Assembly (NCBI GenBank): GCA_031277435.1
Contig: JAITMI010000086.1
Location: forward strand, 1-15,901
Direction of reading: 5' to 3'
Length of the DNA stretch: 15,901 nt
Source: Pseudomonadales bacterium
GTDB lineage: Bacteria; Pseudomonadota; Gammaproteobacteria; Pseudomonadales; Pseudohongiellaceae
A program made the translations under genes and the position numbers. The notes below the pieces were generated by a model that saw nothing but the letters and a program-made list of their open reading frames with translations, searched no databases and was not told the origin of the DNA. Position 1 is the first letter of the stretch. The number at the start of each line of letters is the position of its first letter. Positions 1 to 7,422 of the stretch are shown in pieces.

Positions 1-1699
1 GCCCGGACGCGCCGCCCCAGCCGACCAGTACGGACACGTACTGCGTGCCATCAAGCGCGTAAGTGACCGGCGGCGCCATGATGCCGACGCCTAAATATAC
101 GTTCCATAACAGATCGCCAGTGTCGGCGCTGAAGGCGCGCAGCACGCCGTCGGCGCCGCCTTGGAACACCAGGTTGCCAGCGGTGCTCAGCGTGCCGCCG
201 TTGATCGAGAATGGATAGTCCACAACCCAGCGCGGCTGCCGCGCCAAGGGGTCCCAGGCTACCAATACGCCGGGCGAACCGTACTCCGGCCCGGCGCCGC
301 CGCTATATTGTTCATCGTTGAGGCGCGGCATTCCTTGCAAGGTGCCGAAGTTGACGCCGGTGTTCCAGGTGCCGGGCTTGTGCACGAAGCCTTGTTCCAC
401 CGAGTAGGGAAAACTCGAGCCTTGCTGGGTGGGGAGATACACCAGGCCGGTGGCGGGATTGAACGACATCGGATGCCAGCCATGCGCGCCGCCGGGGCCG
501 GGCGACACCATCGCCACCGCGTCGCCATAGCGGGCTTGCGGGGTTTCGATGGGGCGGCCGGTTTCAAGATCAATGCCGCTGGCCCAGGTGACTTTGGCGT
601 AAGGATCGGCGGAGAGCAGGTCGCCGGTTTCGCGGTCGAGCACGTAGAAAAAGCCGTTTTTCGGCGCCTGCATGATGACCTTGCGCGGCGCGCCGTTGAT
701 CGTGAGATCGGCCAGCATCAAAGGCTGCACCACGGTGTAGTCCCAGTTGTCGGCGGGGTTTACCTGGTAATACCAGGCGATGCGGCCATCATCCACATTG
801 AGCGCCACGATGGAGGAAAGATAAAGATTGTCGCCTTCGCCATTGCTGCGCAGCTCGTGGCTCCAGGGCGAACCGTTGCCGGTGCCGACATAGACCAGGC
901 GTAGTTCGGGGTCGTAAACAATGCTGTCCCACGGCGTGCCGCCGCCACCGACTTCCCACCAATTGCCGGCCCAGGTAGCGGCGGCGCGTTCCATATCCGG
1001 GTTCTCGAAACCCTCGGCGGGATTGCCCGGCACCACCCAAAAGCGCCAAGCCTGTTCGCCGCTTTGCGCGTCATACGCGGTAAGATAACCGCGCGTTCCA
1101 AGTTCGGAACCGCCATTGCCAATCAGCACCTTGCCCTCGGCGATGCGCGGCGCGCCGGTGATGGTATAAGGCTCGCCCTGATCCACGGTGAGCGTCTCCC
1201 ACACCACTTCGCCGGTTTTGGCGTCGAGCGCGATCAAGCGGCCATCAATGGCGCCGACGAAAATTTTGTTGTCGTAATAAGCCACGCCGCGATTGACCAC
1301 GTCGCAGCAGGCTTTCCAACCGATGCTTTTATCCACTTGCGGATCGTAATTCCACAAGAGTTCACCCGTGCGCGCATCGAGCGCGAACACGCTGCTCCAA
1401 GGCCGCGTGGCATAAATCACGCCATCGACCACCAAAGGCGTCGCCTCGTGCCCGCGCACTTCGCCGGTGTCGAAACTCCAGGCCAGACCAAGTTCGCTCA
1501 CGTTAGCGGCATTGATCTGATCCAGGGGGCTGAAGCGAGTTTCGCCGAAGTCGAGGCCATAGCTGGTCCATTCGGCATCCGCCAACGCGGGCGCGGCGCT
1601 AGTGGTGGTGGTGGTTTCTTCGCCGGAACAGCCCGCCAGCGGCAAGAGCGCGGCGGCACAGAGCGTCAACAATAATGTGTTGGGTTTGAACACGAGCAT
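1..1699 (-). CDS. PQQ-dependent alcohol dehydrogenase, lipoprotein-type leader (3' end off window)
   Basis: This is a quinoprotein dehydrogenase that would oxidise alcohols in the periplasm and pass electrons to a cytochrome c or quinone. Translation from the ATG at 1699 gives 566 residues and runs off the left edge. The start has a strong GGAGG ribosome site seven bases upstream. Residues 1-23 form a leader ending in a lipobox (LPLAGC), so the protein is probably a lipoprotein. The adjacent cysteine pair C131-C132 (WKACCDVV) is the vicinal disulfide typical of quinoprotein alcohol dehydrogenases. Repeated beta-propeller W-motifs are visible ([29 protein letters not shown]). The likely catalytic aspartate is D320 in NWDYT. 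The residue two positions after it is threonine, not the aspartate seen in lanthanide-dependent XoxF/PedH enzymes, so calcium is the expected metal. Type II enzymes carry a C-terminal cytochrome c domain; whether this one does cannot be seen here. Family assignment is secure, substrate is not. Confidence 0.93.
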   Translation of the reverse strand, partial: MLVFKPNTLLLTLCAAALLPLAGCSGEETTTTTSAAPALADAEWTSYGLDFGETRFSPLDQINAANVSELGLAWSFDTGEVRGHEATPLVVDGVIYATRPWSSVFALDARTGELLWNYDPQVDKSIGWKACCDVVNRGVAYYDNKIFVGAIDGRLIALDAKTGEVVWETLTVDQGEPYTITGAPRIAEGKVLIGNGGSELGTRGYLTAYDAQSGEQAWRFWVVPGNPAEGFENPDMERAAATWAGNWWEVGGGGTPWDSIVYDPELRLVYVGTGNGSPWSHELRSNGEGDNLYLSSIVALNVDDGRIAWYYQVNPADNWDYTVVQPLMLADLTINGAPRKVIMQAPKNGFFYVLDRETGDLLSADPYAKVTWASGIDLETGRPIETPQARYGDAVAMVSPGPGGAHGWHPMSFNPATGLVYLPTQQGSSFPYSVEQGFVHKPGTWNTGVNFGTLQGMPRLNDEQYSGGAGPEYGSPGVLVAWDPLARQPRWVVDYPFSINGGTLSTAGNLVFQGGADGVLRAFSADTGDLLWNVYLGVGIMAPPVTYALDGTQYVSVLVGWGGASG

Positions 1700-1761
1700 G
1701 GGCTTACCTCCGTGGTGGTGTTGTTATGGGGTAATACTAGCTGAAAGAGCGCGAAGAAAAA

Positions 1762-1781
1762 CTGGCGCTATTTCTGGCGCC
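1762..1781. promoter_or_regulatory. Candidate operator between the dehydrogenase and the toxin-antitoxin module
   Basis: A seven-base direct repeat CTGGCGC occurs at 1762-1768 and 1774-1780. The same stretch holds the inverted repeat GGCGC (1764-1768) and GCGCC (1777-1781). It lies 44-63 bases upstream of the antitoxin ATG, in the divergent intergenic region. Phd/YefM antitoxins usually repress their own promoter by binding short palindromes, so this is a reasonable operator candidate. It could equally act on the dehydrogenase promoter. No convincing -10/-35 pair was fixed for either direction. Confidence 0.3.
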
Positions 1782-1824
1782 TGCTAAACTAGTCAGCAAT
1801 CTGGTCAGATAGAGGAGCTGCGTC

Positions 1825-2082
1825 ATGCAAATTTGGGCGGTACAAGATGCCAAGTCGAGGTTCAGCGAATTCTTGGAAAACTGCTTAAACGAAGGCCCGC
1901 AGATTGTCACCAAGCGCGGCTTGGAAACGGCGGTATTGATTTCCGCCCAGGAATGGCGGCGTTTACAAGCGGCGGCGCGGCCTTCGCTCAAGGAACTGCT
2001 GCTGTCGCCGGATGCCCGCGTGGAATTGTTGATTCCGCCCCGTGGCAAGGCGCGGCGGCGTGAACCCGCCGCGCTACGGTGA
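1825..2082 (+). CDS. Type II antitoxin, Phd/YefM family
   Basis: This 85-residue protein is the antitoxin of a type II pair. Its N-terminal part (WAVQDAKSRFSEFLENC, then GPQIVTKRG and AVLISAQEW) matches the Phd/YefM fold, which dimerises and binds operator DNA. The C-terminal third (from about residue 52) is the usual flexible, arginine-rich toxin-binding segment. The ATG at 1825 follows an AGGAG ribosome site at 1813-1817 with seven bases of spacing. The toxin reading frame starts within the last bases of this gene, or five bases after it. By family precedent it should neutralise the downstream PIN nuclease and repress the operon. Confidence 0.88.
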   Translation: MQIWAVQDAKSRFSEFLENCLNEGPQIVTKRGLETAVLISAQEWRRLQAAARPSLKELLLSPDARVELLIPPRGKARRREPAALR

Positions 2083-2498
2083 GCGCCATGTATTTGCTCG
2101 ATACCAATATCGTTTCTGAACTGCGCAGACCAAAACCGCATGGCGCCGTACTGGCGTGGTTCAAATCGCTTACGGATTTGGAGATTTATCTGTCCGCGGT
2201 CACCGTTGGCGAAATTCAGGCAGGCATCGAAATCACACGCGAACAAGATGCCGCCAAGGCGCAGGAGCTGGAACATTGGCTGGAGTCTTTGGTAGGAGCG
2301 TACAACGTATTGCCCATGGACGCGGCGGTGTTCCGCGCGTGGGCGCGGCTCATGCACCGCAATTCCGATACCTTGTACGAAGACGCGATGATCGCGGCCA
2401 CCGCGCGCGTGCATAAGCTCACTGTGGCGACGCGCAATCTGGCGGATTTCAAAATGTTTGACGTGCCGCTTATCAATCCCTTCGCTGGCGTAAAGTAG
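2079..2498 (+). CDS. Type II toxin, PIN-domain ribonuclease (VapC/FitB-like)
   Basis: This is a 139-residue PIN-domain protein, expected to be a Mg-dependent ribonuclease that cuts RNA when free of its antitoxin. The four acidic active-site positions are present: D8 in LLDTN, E45 in VGEIQAG, D102 in YEDAMIA and D123 in TRNLADF. The sequence is full length for the family with no frameshift. Two starts are possible. The GTG at 2079 overlaps the antitoxin stop by four bases (GTGA), which favours translational coupling. The ATG at 2088 would give a protein starting MYLLDTN, the more usual N-terminus of FitB-like toxins. Neither has a strong ribosome site. FitB-like VapC is the closest description; the target RNA cannot be inferred. 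Confidence 0.9.
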   Translation: MSAMYLLDTNIVSELRRPKPHGAVLAWFKSLTDLEIYLSAVTVGEIQAGIEITREQDAAKAQELEHWLESLVGAYNVLPMDAAVFRAWARLMHRNSDTLYEDAMIAATARVHKLTVATRNLADFKMFDVPLINPFAGVK

Positions 2499-2580
2499 TA
2501 AGGCCGCGACTCAATCGTCGCCAGGGGTAAATCTTTTGATTGCCGTGGCCCAGGCTAGAGTAGCTGAGGCTCAGGCCAAT

Positions 2581-2595
2581 TATTGAGACTTCCCC
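2581..2595 (+). repeat. 15-bp direct repeat, copy 1
   Basis: The word TATTGAGACTTCCCC occurs here and again, identically and in the same orientation, at 2773-2787. The two copies bracket the palindromic repeat at 2653-2736. Read on the other strand the word begins GGGGAAGTCTCAA, which could be an end sequence of a mobile element. The copies are direct rather than inverted, so they are not the two ends of one simple element. Confidence 0.6.
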
Positions 2596-2652
2596 AAATC
2601 ATGACAACCCGGTAGTTGCGGTCAAGGTTAACCCTGCGTCAGAGGCTTTCTT

Positions 2653-2736
2653 CTTCGTCATTGCGAGCCGCCGAAGGCGGTGAAGCAATCCAGTCTTGTG
2701 TCGCTGGATTGCTTCGCTGCGCTCGCAATGACGAAG
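2653..2736. repeat. Dispersed palindromic repeat (extragenic hairpin element)
   Basis: The outer arms are perfect 15-base complements: CTTCGTCATTGCGAG at 2653-2667 and CTCGCAATGACGAAG at 2722-2736. The inner arms are perfect 12-base complements: GAAGCAATCCAG at 2682-2693 and CTGGATTGCTTC at 2704-2715, around a ten-base loop. The left half carries a small extra hairpin (CCGCC GAA GGCGG, 2668-2680) where the right half has only GCTGCG. The words CGTCATTGCGAG and GAAGCAATCCAG are familiar from dispersed palindromic repeats in many proteobacterial genomes. It has the look of a non-autonomous repeat able to fold as RNA or as extruded DNA. No protein-coding role is likely. Confidence 0.8.
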
Positions 2737-2772
2737 GTGTATTTATCATGCGGAAGTTTTGTCTGCCGCGCC

Positions 2773-2787
2773 TATTGAGACTTCCCC
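2773..2787 (+). repeat. 15-bp direct repeat, copy 2
   Basis: This is the second exact copy of TATTGAGACTTCCCC, 192 bases after the first. Sequence on either side of the two copies is not obviously alike, so the exact repetition is limited to these 15 bases. Confidence 0.6.
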
Positions 2788-2863
2788 TTTCGCTAATTAC
2801 CGGGGCAAGTTGTACTCTGGGGGCGTCATGATTTACGGGAACGTCAATAGGTTTATGAATGCA

Positions 2864-2893
2864 AAAAAATGCCCGCTTACGCGGGCATTTTTT
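2864..2893 (-). terminator. Intrinsic terminator after the YbjN gene
   Basis: AAAAAATGCCCGC (2864-2876) pairs perfectly with GCGGGCATTTTTT (2881-2893) around the four-base loop TTAC. With a T-run on both strands it can work in either direction. It sits 20 bases past the stop of the minus-strand YbjN gene, its most likely client. Confidence 0.88.
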
Positions 2894-2912
2894 CTCTAGC
2901 ATTTACGGGTGT

Positions 2913-3377
2913 TCAAGGTATGAATCTTTTAAACGCCGGAAGCACCGCCGCCCACACGTCTATGGCGTTGCCAATAGCTTCCGTGGTGCCGCCCACCTCG
3001 AAATCCACGTCGTATTCGACGAACGGGTCCATCTCATCGTCGAGATAACCGCGACCGAAACGATGTTCGGAATTCCAGGTGTTTATCTGCTGGTAGCTCA
3101 TGCCGTCATCCAGATCGAAACCCGAGACGAATTGTATGGAGACGCAACGTCCCGAGGTGCAGTTGTAGAACCAGATGGTGAAATTCGAGCCGTCCAGCGC
3201 GCTGGATACTTGCGGGTCGCCTTCCTCGTCCTCGCCGATCTCGGCGCGGTAGCCTTTGTCCCTGAGCGCGGTGGCAACTTCTTCCGCCGTCACGCCGCCT
3301 ATGGGTAAGGGCGCCGCCTGGACGAACGAGGCGGCCAGCATGGCCGCGGCGAATACTGTTTTGGCCCACATCGTCAT
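2913..3377 (-). CDS. Exported YbjN-domain protein
   Basis: This 154-residue protein has a Sec signal peptide (about residues 1-22, ending SFVQA-A) followed by a single YbjN-type domain. The pattern from TAEEVATALRDKGYRAEIG through the hydrophobic strand NFTIWFYNC to EMDPFVEYDVDF is characteristic of that family, which resembles secretion-chaperone folds and has no agreed biochemical activity. The cysteines in NCTSGRC may form a disulfide in the periplasm. The chosen start is the ATG at 3377, because a GAGGA ribosome site lies seven bases upstream. A TTG two codons earlier is in frame but overlaps that ribosome site. It is transcribed alone, between two terminators. Confidence 0.85.
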   Translation of the reverse strand: MTMWAKTVFAAAMLAASFVQAAPLPIGGVTAEEVATALRDKGYRAEIGEDEEGDPQVSSALDGSNFTIWFYNCTSGRCVSIQFVSGFDLDDGMSYQQINTWNSEHRFGRGYLDDEMDPFVEYDVDFEVGGTTEAIGNAIDVWAAVLPAFKRFIP

Positions 3378-3398
3378 TTTCAATTCCTCGCATTGTTA

Positions 3399-3436
3399 GT
3401 GGTTATGACTTTGCTCACGTATAGTATCGTAACCAC
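3399..3436. promoter_or_regulatory. Dyad in the promoter region of the YbjN gene
   Basis: GTGGTTA at 3399-3405 and its complement TAACCAC at 3430-3436 form a seven-base dyad with a 24-base spacer. On the minus strand the spacer contains AT-rich words such as GATACTATACG that could serve as a -10 box, so the dyad would bracket the promoter of the YbjN gene. It could be an operator or a leader hairpin. The -10 assignment is weak. Confidence 0.3.
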
Positions 3437-3465
3437 TTTGTTATATGTAAAAAATTAACCCAGCC

Positions 3466-3494
3466 AAAAAGCCCGCGTGAGGCGAGCTTTTTTT
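3466..3494 (-). terminator. Intrinsic terminator after ahcY
   Basis: AAAAAGCCCGC (3466-3476) can pair with GCGAGCTTTTT (within 3482-3492) around a five-base loop, with a single G-T wobble on the transcribed strand. A run of T/A follows on both sides. It lies just past the ahcY stop codon and would end the metK-ahcY transcript. Confidence 0.78.
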
Positions 3495-3506
3495 GCGGTA
3501 GATCAA

Positions 3507-4886
3507 TCAGTATTTATAACTATCCGGCTTGAACGGCCCCGCCGGATCGACGCCGATATACTCGGCCTGCTGCGTGCTCAGCTTGGTCAGCACGCCGCCA
3601 AAGCCTTGCACCATGCAGGCGGCGACTTCTTCATCAAGCGCCTTGGGCAGCACTTCAACCTTCAGCAGCGCCTTCTTTTTGGCCGCGCTCTGGTCGGCGA
3701 ATTTGCGTTCCCACAAATACATTTGCGCCAGCACTTGGTTAGAGAACGAGCCATCCATTACGCGCGAAGGGTGGCCGGTGGCGTTGCCGAGGTTGATGAG
3801 GCGGCCTTCGGATAGCAGGATCAGGTAGTCTTCGCCGCCGTCCTTGAGTTTGCCGCGAATTACGCGATGTACCTGTGGTTTTACTTCATCCCACTTCCAG
3901 GTTTTGCGCATGTAGGCGGTGTCGATTTCGTTGTCGAAGTGGCCGATGTTGCACACCACGGCGCCGCTCTTGAGCGCCTTGAGCATGTGTTTGTCGCACA
4001 CATCGACGTTGCCGGTGGCGGTGACGATAAGGTCGATATTGCCCAATAGGTCTTTATCGATGTCGCTGCCTTTGCCGTTGTTGACGCCGTTCAGGTAGGG
4101 CGACACGACTTCGTAGCCGTCCATGCAGGCTTGCATGGCGCAGATCGGGTCGATTTCGGTGATCTTTACGATCATGCCTTCCTGACGCAAGCTCATCGCC
4201 GAGCCTTTGCCGACGTCGCCATAGCCGAGCACCAGCGCTTTTTTGCCGGCCAACAGCATGTCGGTGCCGCGCTTGATGCCGTCGTTGAGGCTGTGGCGGC
4301 AGCCATATTTGTTGTCGTTTTTGCTCTTGGTGACGGCGTCGTTGACGTTCACCGCCGGCACTTTGAGCGCGCCTTTTTTCAGCATTTCGTACAAGCGAGG
4401 TACGCCGGTGGTGGTTTCCTCGGTAATGCCGTGAATTTTCTTCAACATTTGCGGATATTTTTGATGCACCACCGCGGTGAGATCGCCGCCGTCATCGAGA
4501 ATCATGTTGGCGTCCCAAGGCTTGCCATCCTTGAGGATGGTTTGTTCGAGGCACCATTCATATTCCTGTTCGGTCTCGCCTTTCCAGGCGAATACCGGCA
4601 CGCCGCGCGCGGCCATCGCGGCGGCGGCGTGATCTTGCGTGGAAAAAATATTGCAAGAAGACCAGCGCAATTCCGCGCCAAGTTCCATCAGCGTTTCCAT
4701 CAGCACGGCGGTCTGAATGGTCATGTGAATGCAGCCCATGATGCGGGCGCCTTGCAGCGGTTTGCTGTTGCCGTATTTTTTGCGCAGGGTCATCAACGCC
4801 GGCATTTCGGCTTCGGCGAGTTGAATTTCCTTGCGGCCAAAGGCGGCGAGAGTGAGGTCGGCTACTTTGTAGTCGGAGGCTTTCAT
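3507..4886 (-). CDS. ahcY: S-adenosylhomocysteine hydrolase
   Basis: This enzyme splits S-adenosylhomocysteine into adenosine and homocysteine in the cytoplasm, clearing the product that inhibits methyltransferases. The 459-residue chain is full length for the proteobacterial form. Visible signatures are [13 protein letters not shown] (54-66), [13 protein letters not shown] (78-90), the NAD-binding [10 protein letters not shown] (221-230) followed by the acidic residue in TEIDP (244), and [17 protein letters not shown] near the C-terminus. The protein ends in the characteristic FKPDSYKY, which closes over the NAD site. It is 25 bases downstream of metK on the same strand, so the two are very probably co-transcribed. 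That gap is too short for an SAH riboswitch, and none was seen. Confidence 0.98.
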   Translation of the reverse strand: MKASDYKVADLTLAAFGRKEIQLAEAEMPALMTLRKKYGNSKPLQGARIMGCIHMTIQTAVLMETLMELGAELRWSSCNIFSTQDHAAAAMAARGVPVFAWKGETEQEYEWCLEQTILKDGKPWDANMILDDGGDLTAVVHQKYPQMLKKIHGITEETTTGVPRLYEMLKKGALKVPAVNVNDAVTKSKNDNKYGCRHSLNDGIKRGTDMLLAGKKALVLGYGDVGKGSAMSLRQEGMIVKITEIDPICAMQACMDGYEVVSPYLNGVNNGKGSDIDKDLLGNIDLIVTATGNVDVCDKHMLKALKSGAVVCNIGHFDNEIDTAYMRKTWKWDEVKPQVHRVIRGKLKDGGEDYLILLSEGRLINLGNATGHPSRVMDGSFSNQVLAQMYLWERKFADQSAAKKKALLKVEVLPKALDEEVAACMVQGFGGVLTKLSTQQAEYIGVDPAGPFKPDSYKY

Positions 4887-4911
4887 AAATGATTCCCGTA
4901 GTGTGCGAGCG

Positions 4912-6069
4912 TTATTTGATTTTGGCGTCTTCTTTCAGGATGGCGGCGCGATCGGTTTTTTCCCAGGAAAATTCCTTGCGGCCAAAATGGCCATAAGACG
5001 CGGTGGGCTGATAAATCGGCCGCAGCAAATCGAGCATCGAAATCAAACCCGCCGGCTTGAGCGCGAAATGGCGGCGTACCAGCGCGGTGATTTCCGTGTC
5101 GGCGATCTTGCCGGTGCCGAAGGTATCGACCAGGATCGAGGTAGGTTCAGCCACGCCGATGGCGTAGGAAAGCTGTACTTCGCACTTGCGCGCGATGCCG
5201 GCGGCCACGATATTTTTGGCGATGTAGCGCGCCAGGTACGCGGCGCTGCGATCCACTTTGGACGGGTCTTTGCCGGAGAAAGCGCCGCCGCCGTGACGCG
5301 CGTAACCGCCGTAAGTATCGACGATGATCTTGCGGCCAGTCAGGCCGCAATCCCCGTAAGGCCCGCCCACCACGAAACGGCCAGTGGGGTTGATATGGAA
5401 TTTGGTTTTTTTATCGATCCATTTCGCGGGCAATACTTTTTTGATTATTTCTTCCATAACGCCTTCGCGCAGGTCTTTGTTTTTGACCTCGGCGGTATGC
5501 TGGGTGGAAAGCACCACGGCGTCGATGGAATGCGGCTTGCCATCGACGTAGCGGAAGGTGAGCTGGCTCTTGGCATCGGGCAAGAGCCACGGCAACACTT
5601 TCTTCTTGCGCATTTTGGCTTGTTGTTCCACCAAACGGTGCGCATACTGGATCGGCGCGGGCATCAGCGCGTCGGTTTCATCGCAGGCGTAACCGAACAT
5701 CAGGCCCTGGTCGCCAGCGCCTTGCTCCTTGCTCTCATGCGAATCCACGCCCTGGCCGATGTCGCGCGACTGCTCGCCAATGGCGTTGAGCACGGCGCAG
5801 GTGTTGCCGTCGAAGTATTTGCGCGAATCGTCGTAGCCGATGTCGCAAATGACTTTACGGATGACCTTCTCATAATTGATGTTGGCCGCCGTGGTGACTT
5901 CGCCGGCCACCACCACCATGCCGGTTTTCACCAGCGTTTCCACCGCGACGCGCGATTTTGGATCCTGCGCCAAGAGGGCGTCGAGGATGGCGTCCGAAAT
6001 CTGGTCGCACATCTTGTCGGGGTGGCCCTCGGAGACCGATTCAGAGGTAAACAGTACGGGTTCACTCAT
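4912..6069 (-). CDS. metK: S-adenosylmethionine synthetase
   Basis: This enzyme makes S-adenosylmethionine from methionine and ATP, supplying the methyl cycle that ahcY completes. The 385-residue chain is full length. It shows the N-terminal [17 protein letters not shown] motif (residues 11-27), the central GYACDET signature, and the phosphate-loop region [19 protein letters not shown]. The ATG at 6069 has an AAGGA ribosome site seven bases upstream. The gene is followed by ahcY after 25 bases. It is preceded by the sahR-like gene on the same strand after 104 bases that contain a perfect 18-base palindrome, which suggests it has its own regulated promoter. Confidence 0.98.
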   Translation of the reverse strand: MSEPVLFTSESVSEGHPDKMCDQISDAILDALLAQDPKSRVAVETLVKTGMVVVAGEVTTAANINYEKVIRKVICDIGYDDSRKYFDGNTCAVLNAIGEQSRDIGQGVDSHESKEQGAGDQGLMFGYACDETDALMPAPIQYAHRLVEQQAKMRKKKVLPWLLPDAKSQLTFRYVDGKPHSIDAVVLSTQHTAEVKNKDLREGVMEEIIKKVLPAKWIDKKTKFHINPTGRFVVGGPYGDCGLTGRKIIVDTYGGYARHGGGAFSGKDPSKVDRSAAYLARYIAKNIVAAGIARKCEVQLSYAIGVAEPTSILVDTFGTGKIADTEITALVRRHFALKPAGLISMLDLLRPIYQPTASYGHFGRKEFSWEKTDRAAILKEDAKIK

Positions 6070-6104
6070 GGTGCTTTCCTTCTTGCTTGATGGTTATGGA
6101 TAAA

Positions 6105-6122
6105 GCGTTCAAATTTGAACGC
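6105..6122. promoter_or_regulatory. Perfect palindrome upstream of metK, candidate SahR operator
   Basis: GCGTTCAAA and TTTGAACGC abut to form a perfect 18-base palindrome, 36-53 bases upstream of the metK ATG. ArsR-family regulators bind short AT-centred dyads of this kind, and the adjacent regulator belongs to the group that controls SAM recycling. The core TCAAA/TTTGA is shared with the palindrome upstream of the regulator itself, but the spacing differs. Control of the metK-ahcY unit by that regulator is an inference. Confidence 0.55.
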
Positions 6123-6154
6123 ACTGGTTATGGAACTACTGCAATTTTTGTCTT

Positions 6155-6171
6155 TCATTCAAAATCATTCA
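6155..6171. promoter_or_regulatory. Ten-base-phased direct repeat upstream of metK
   Basis: TCATTCA occurs at 6155-6161 and 6165-6171, ten bases apart and therefore on the same face of the helix. It lies between the sahR-like stop codon and the metK palindrome. It could be an activator site or chance. No known binding motif was recognised. Confidence 0.2.
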
Positions 6172-6173
6172 CG

Positions 6174-7172
6174 CTAGGGCAGATGGAACAGCCGCATCTG
6201 CACCTGAAAGCCGTTGCGCAGGCTCAAAAACAGGCTCTGATCCTGCTCGAAACCCGCCTGCTCCGCCCAGCCGCTCAATTCTTCTGGCTCGAAACCGCGC
6301 CACAAATCGCCGCAGTTTTCGCGCACCCAATCCTGCTGATGCCGGCACAAATCCACGATCAAGAGGCGCCCGCCGCGCTTGAGCAATCTGGCGCTGTCGC
6401 TGAAGGCTTCGGCGGGAGAAGCGAGGTGATGCAGCACCATGCTGAAAATCACCAAGTCCGCCTCAATGCCGCGCGCCAGCGCCGTGGCCAGATCGCCCAA
6501 TAACAATTCCACGTTGCGCAAACGCGCGGCGGCCACCGTGGCGCGCGCCTTGCTGAGCATTTCGGCGGAATTGTCGAGCGCGATCACCTTGCCGCCCACT
6601 TGCGACAACAGCGCCAGCAAGTTGCCTTCGCCCGGCCCCACTTCCAGCACGGTGGCCTTGGCGGGCAGCGCGAGGCCATGCAGAAGATCGCGCAAACTGC
6701 CGAAATACTGCTGTAATTCCGCCACCAATTCCTGGTTTTGCCGGAACTGCCCGGCGACGCGGGCGAAGAACTCACGCGAATGCCGTTCGCGCTGCTGTTT
6801 TACAGTCACTAAACGCGCCGTGACCGCTTCATCCAGCGGCAAGGCATCCACGCCCGCGAAAATAGCGCGCTTTTGCCGCGCCAGCGCATCGTCAGGCGCG
6901 ATAAAAACCCGCCGGTAAAAAATAGCATTGCCCTCGCGCCGGGTAGACACCAAGGTGGCGTTGAGCAACACCTTCAAATGATGACTCAAGGCCGGCTGCC
7001 GCACATCGAGAATGCCGCACATCTCCAGCACCCCCAGCGATTCGCTACGCAAGAGCCGCAAAATTTGCAGCCGCAAAGAATCCCCCGCCGCCTTGTAAAG
7101 CAAGGCGAGACGCTCGGAACCCTCCAACGCGACGCTGGCGGGATGCGTAAGAATGCTGGGCTGACTGGGCAT
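6174..7172 (-). CDS. sahR: ArsR-family regulator fused to a SAM-dependent methyltransferase domain (SahR-like)
   Basis: From the ATG at 7172 this is a 332-residue two-domain protein. Residues 20-90 are an ArsR-type winged helix (LYKAAGDSLRLQILRLL, recognition helix around RQPALSHHLKVL, wing REGNAIFYRR). Residues 165-290 are a class I methyltransferase fold with motif I VLEVGPGEGNLL (175-186) and VIALD at the end of strand 2. This architecture, next to metK and ahcY, matches SahR, a proteobacterial regulator described as responding to S-adenosylhomocysteine. The methyltransferase domain is then likely a ligand sensor. An in-frame ATG at 7211 and a GTG at 7253 exist. The GTG would place the upstream palindrome inside the coding region, and the 7211 ATG would leave it only 13 bases upstream, so I chose 7172. 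No start has a strong ribosome site. Function is inferred from architecture and neighbours. Confidence 0.85.
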   Translation of the reverse strand: MPSQPSILTHPASVALEGSERLALLYKAAGDSLRLQILRLLRSESLGVLEMCGILDVRQPALSHHLKVLLNATLVSTRREGNAIFYRRVFIAPDDALARQKRAIFAGVDALPLDEAVTARLVTVKQQRERHSREFFARVAGQFRQNQELVAELQQYFGSLRDLLHGLALPAKATVLEVGPGEGNLLALLSQVGGKVIALDNSAEMLSKARATVAAARLRNVELLLGDLATALARGIEADLVIFSMVLHHLASPAEAFSDSARLLKRGGRLLIVDLCRHQQDWVRENCGDLWRGFEPEELSGWAEQAGFEQDQSLFLSLRNGFQVQMRLFHLP

Positions 7173-7224
7173 GGGGCCTGCCGTGGCCAAAGAAGGCGCG
7201 CAATCTAGCATCTTCGGCGGGGCT

Positions 7225-7244
7225 ATATCAAATTTTTTTGATAT
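7225..7244. promoter_or_regulatory. Perfect dyad upstream of the SahR-like gene, candidate autoregulatory operator
   Basis: ATATCAAA (7225-7232) and TTTGATAT (7237-7244) are perfect inverted copies around four T residues. The site is 53-72 bases upstream of the chosen start. It overlaps the likely -10 region (GATATA on the minus strand), where binding would block transcription. ArsR-family proteins typically repress their own gene through such a site. Confidence 0.6.
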
Positions 7245-7254
7245 GCGGAGCACG

Positions 7255-7266
7255 CCAAGCGCTTGG
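7255..7266. promoter_or_regulatory. Perfect 12-base palindrome CCAAGCGCTTGG
   Basis: This self-complementary 12-mer lies ten bases beyond the AT-rich dyad, between the divergently transcribed SahR-like and FkbM genes. It may bind a second regulator of either gene. Nothing in the sequence identifies that regulator. Confidence 0.3.
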
Positions 7267-7339
7267 TTTCACTAGCGCATTGGACCGGCTCACTTACCCT
7301 TGCCTCTGGCGAGAGAATCGTCCGTTCTGAATATTCCAC

Positions 7340-7367
7340 TTGACTACCCTAACGATCAAAGTAGCAT
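7340..7367 (+). promoter_or_regulatory. Possible promoter of the FkbM-type gene
   Basis: TTGACT at 7340-7345 and TAGCAT at 7362-7367 are spaced by 16 bases and resemble a sigma-70 -35/-10 pair. The start codon follows 56 bases later. The match is moderate. Confidence 0.35.
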
Positions 7368-7422
7368 CGACAAAATAGTCACTATGCTGGTATTCACGGA
7401 CTAGGCCAAAAGGATTCGCTCC

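Larger units (their letters stand above)
2499..2912. other. Non-coding interval between toxin gene and YbjN gene
   Basis: No believable gene was found in these 414 bases. Open frames here run through the palindromic repeat and lack ribosome sites or family resemblance. The interval holds an exact 15-bp direct repeat (2581-2595 and 2773-2787), an 84-nt palindromic repeat (2653-2736), and the terminator at 2864-2893. I see no clear terminator for the toxin gene itself. Confidence 0.6.

Noticed and set aside
161..1675. Long plus-strand open frames at 161-904 and 1064-1675
   Set aside because: They lie antisense to the PQQ dehydrogenase, whose minus-strand translation shows clear family motifs throughout. 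GC-rich codon bias creates such shadow frames.
1737..2414. 225-codon minus-strand frame across the toxin-antitoxin genes
   Set aside because: It is antisense to two recognisable family members that have a good ribosome site and intact active-site residues.
2581..2787. CRISPR array from repeated 15-mers
   Set aside because: There are only two copies, 192 bases apart, with a palindromic repeat between them and no cas genes.
2616..2902. Short open frames on both strands across the palindromic repeat
   Set aside because: They translate the inverted repeat itself and have no ribosome site or family resemblance.
4887..4911. SAH riboswitch upstream of ahcY
   Set aside because: Only 25 bases separate metK and ahcY, too few for the aptamer. 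Regulation is more likely through the palindromes near sahR and metK.
4903..6090. 395-codon plus-strand open frame
   Set aside because: It is entirely antisense to metK, which is unmistakable. The translation is low-complexity and His/Gly/Ala-rich.
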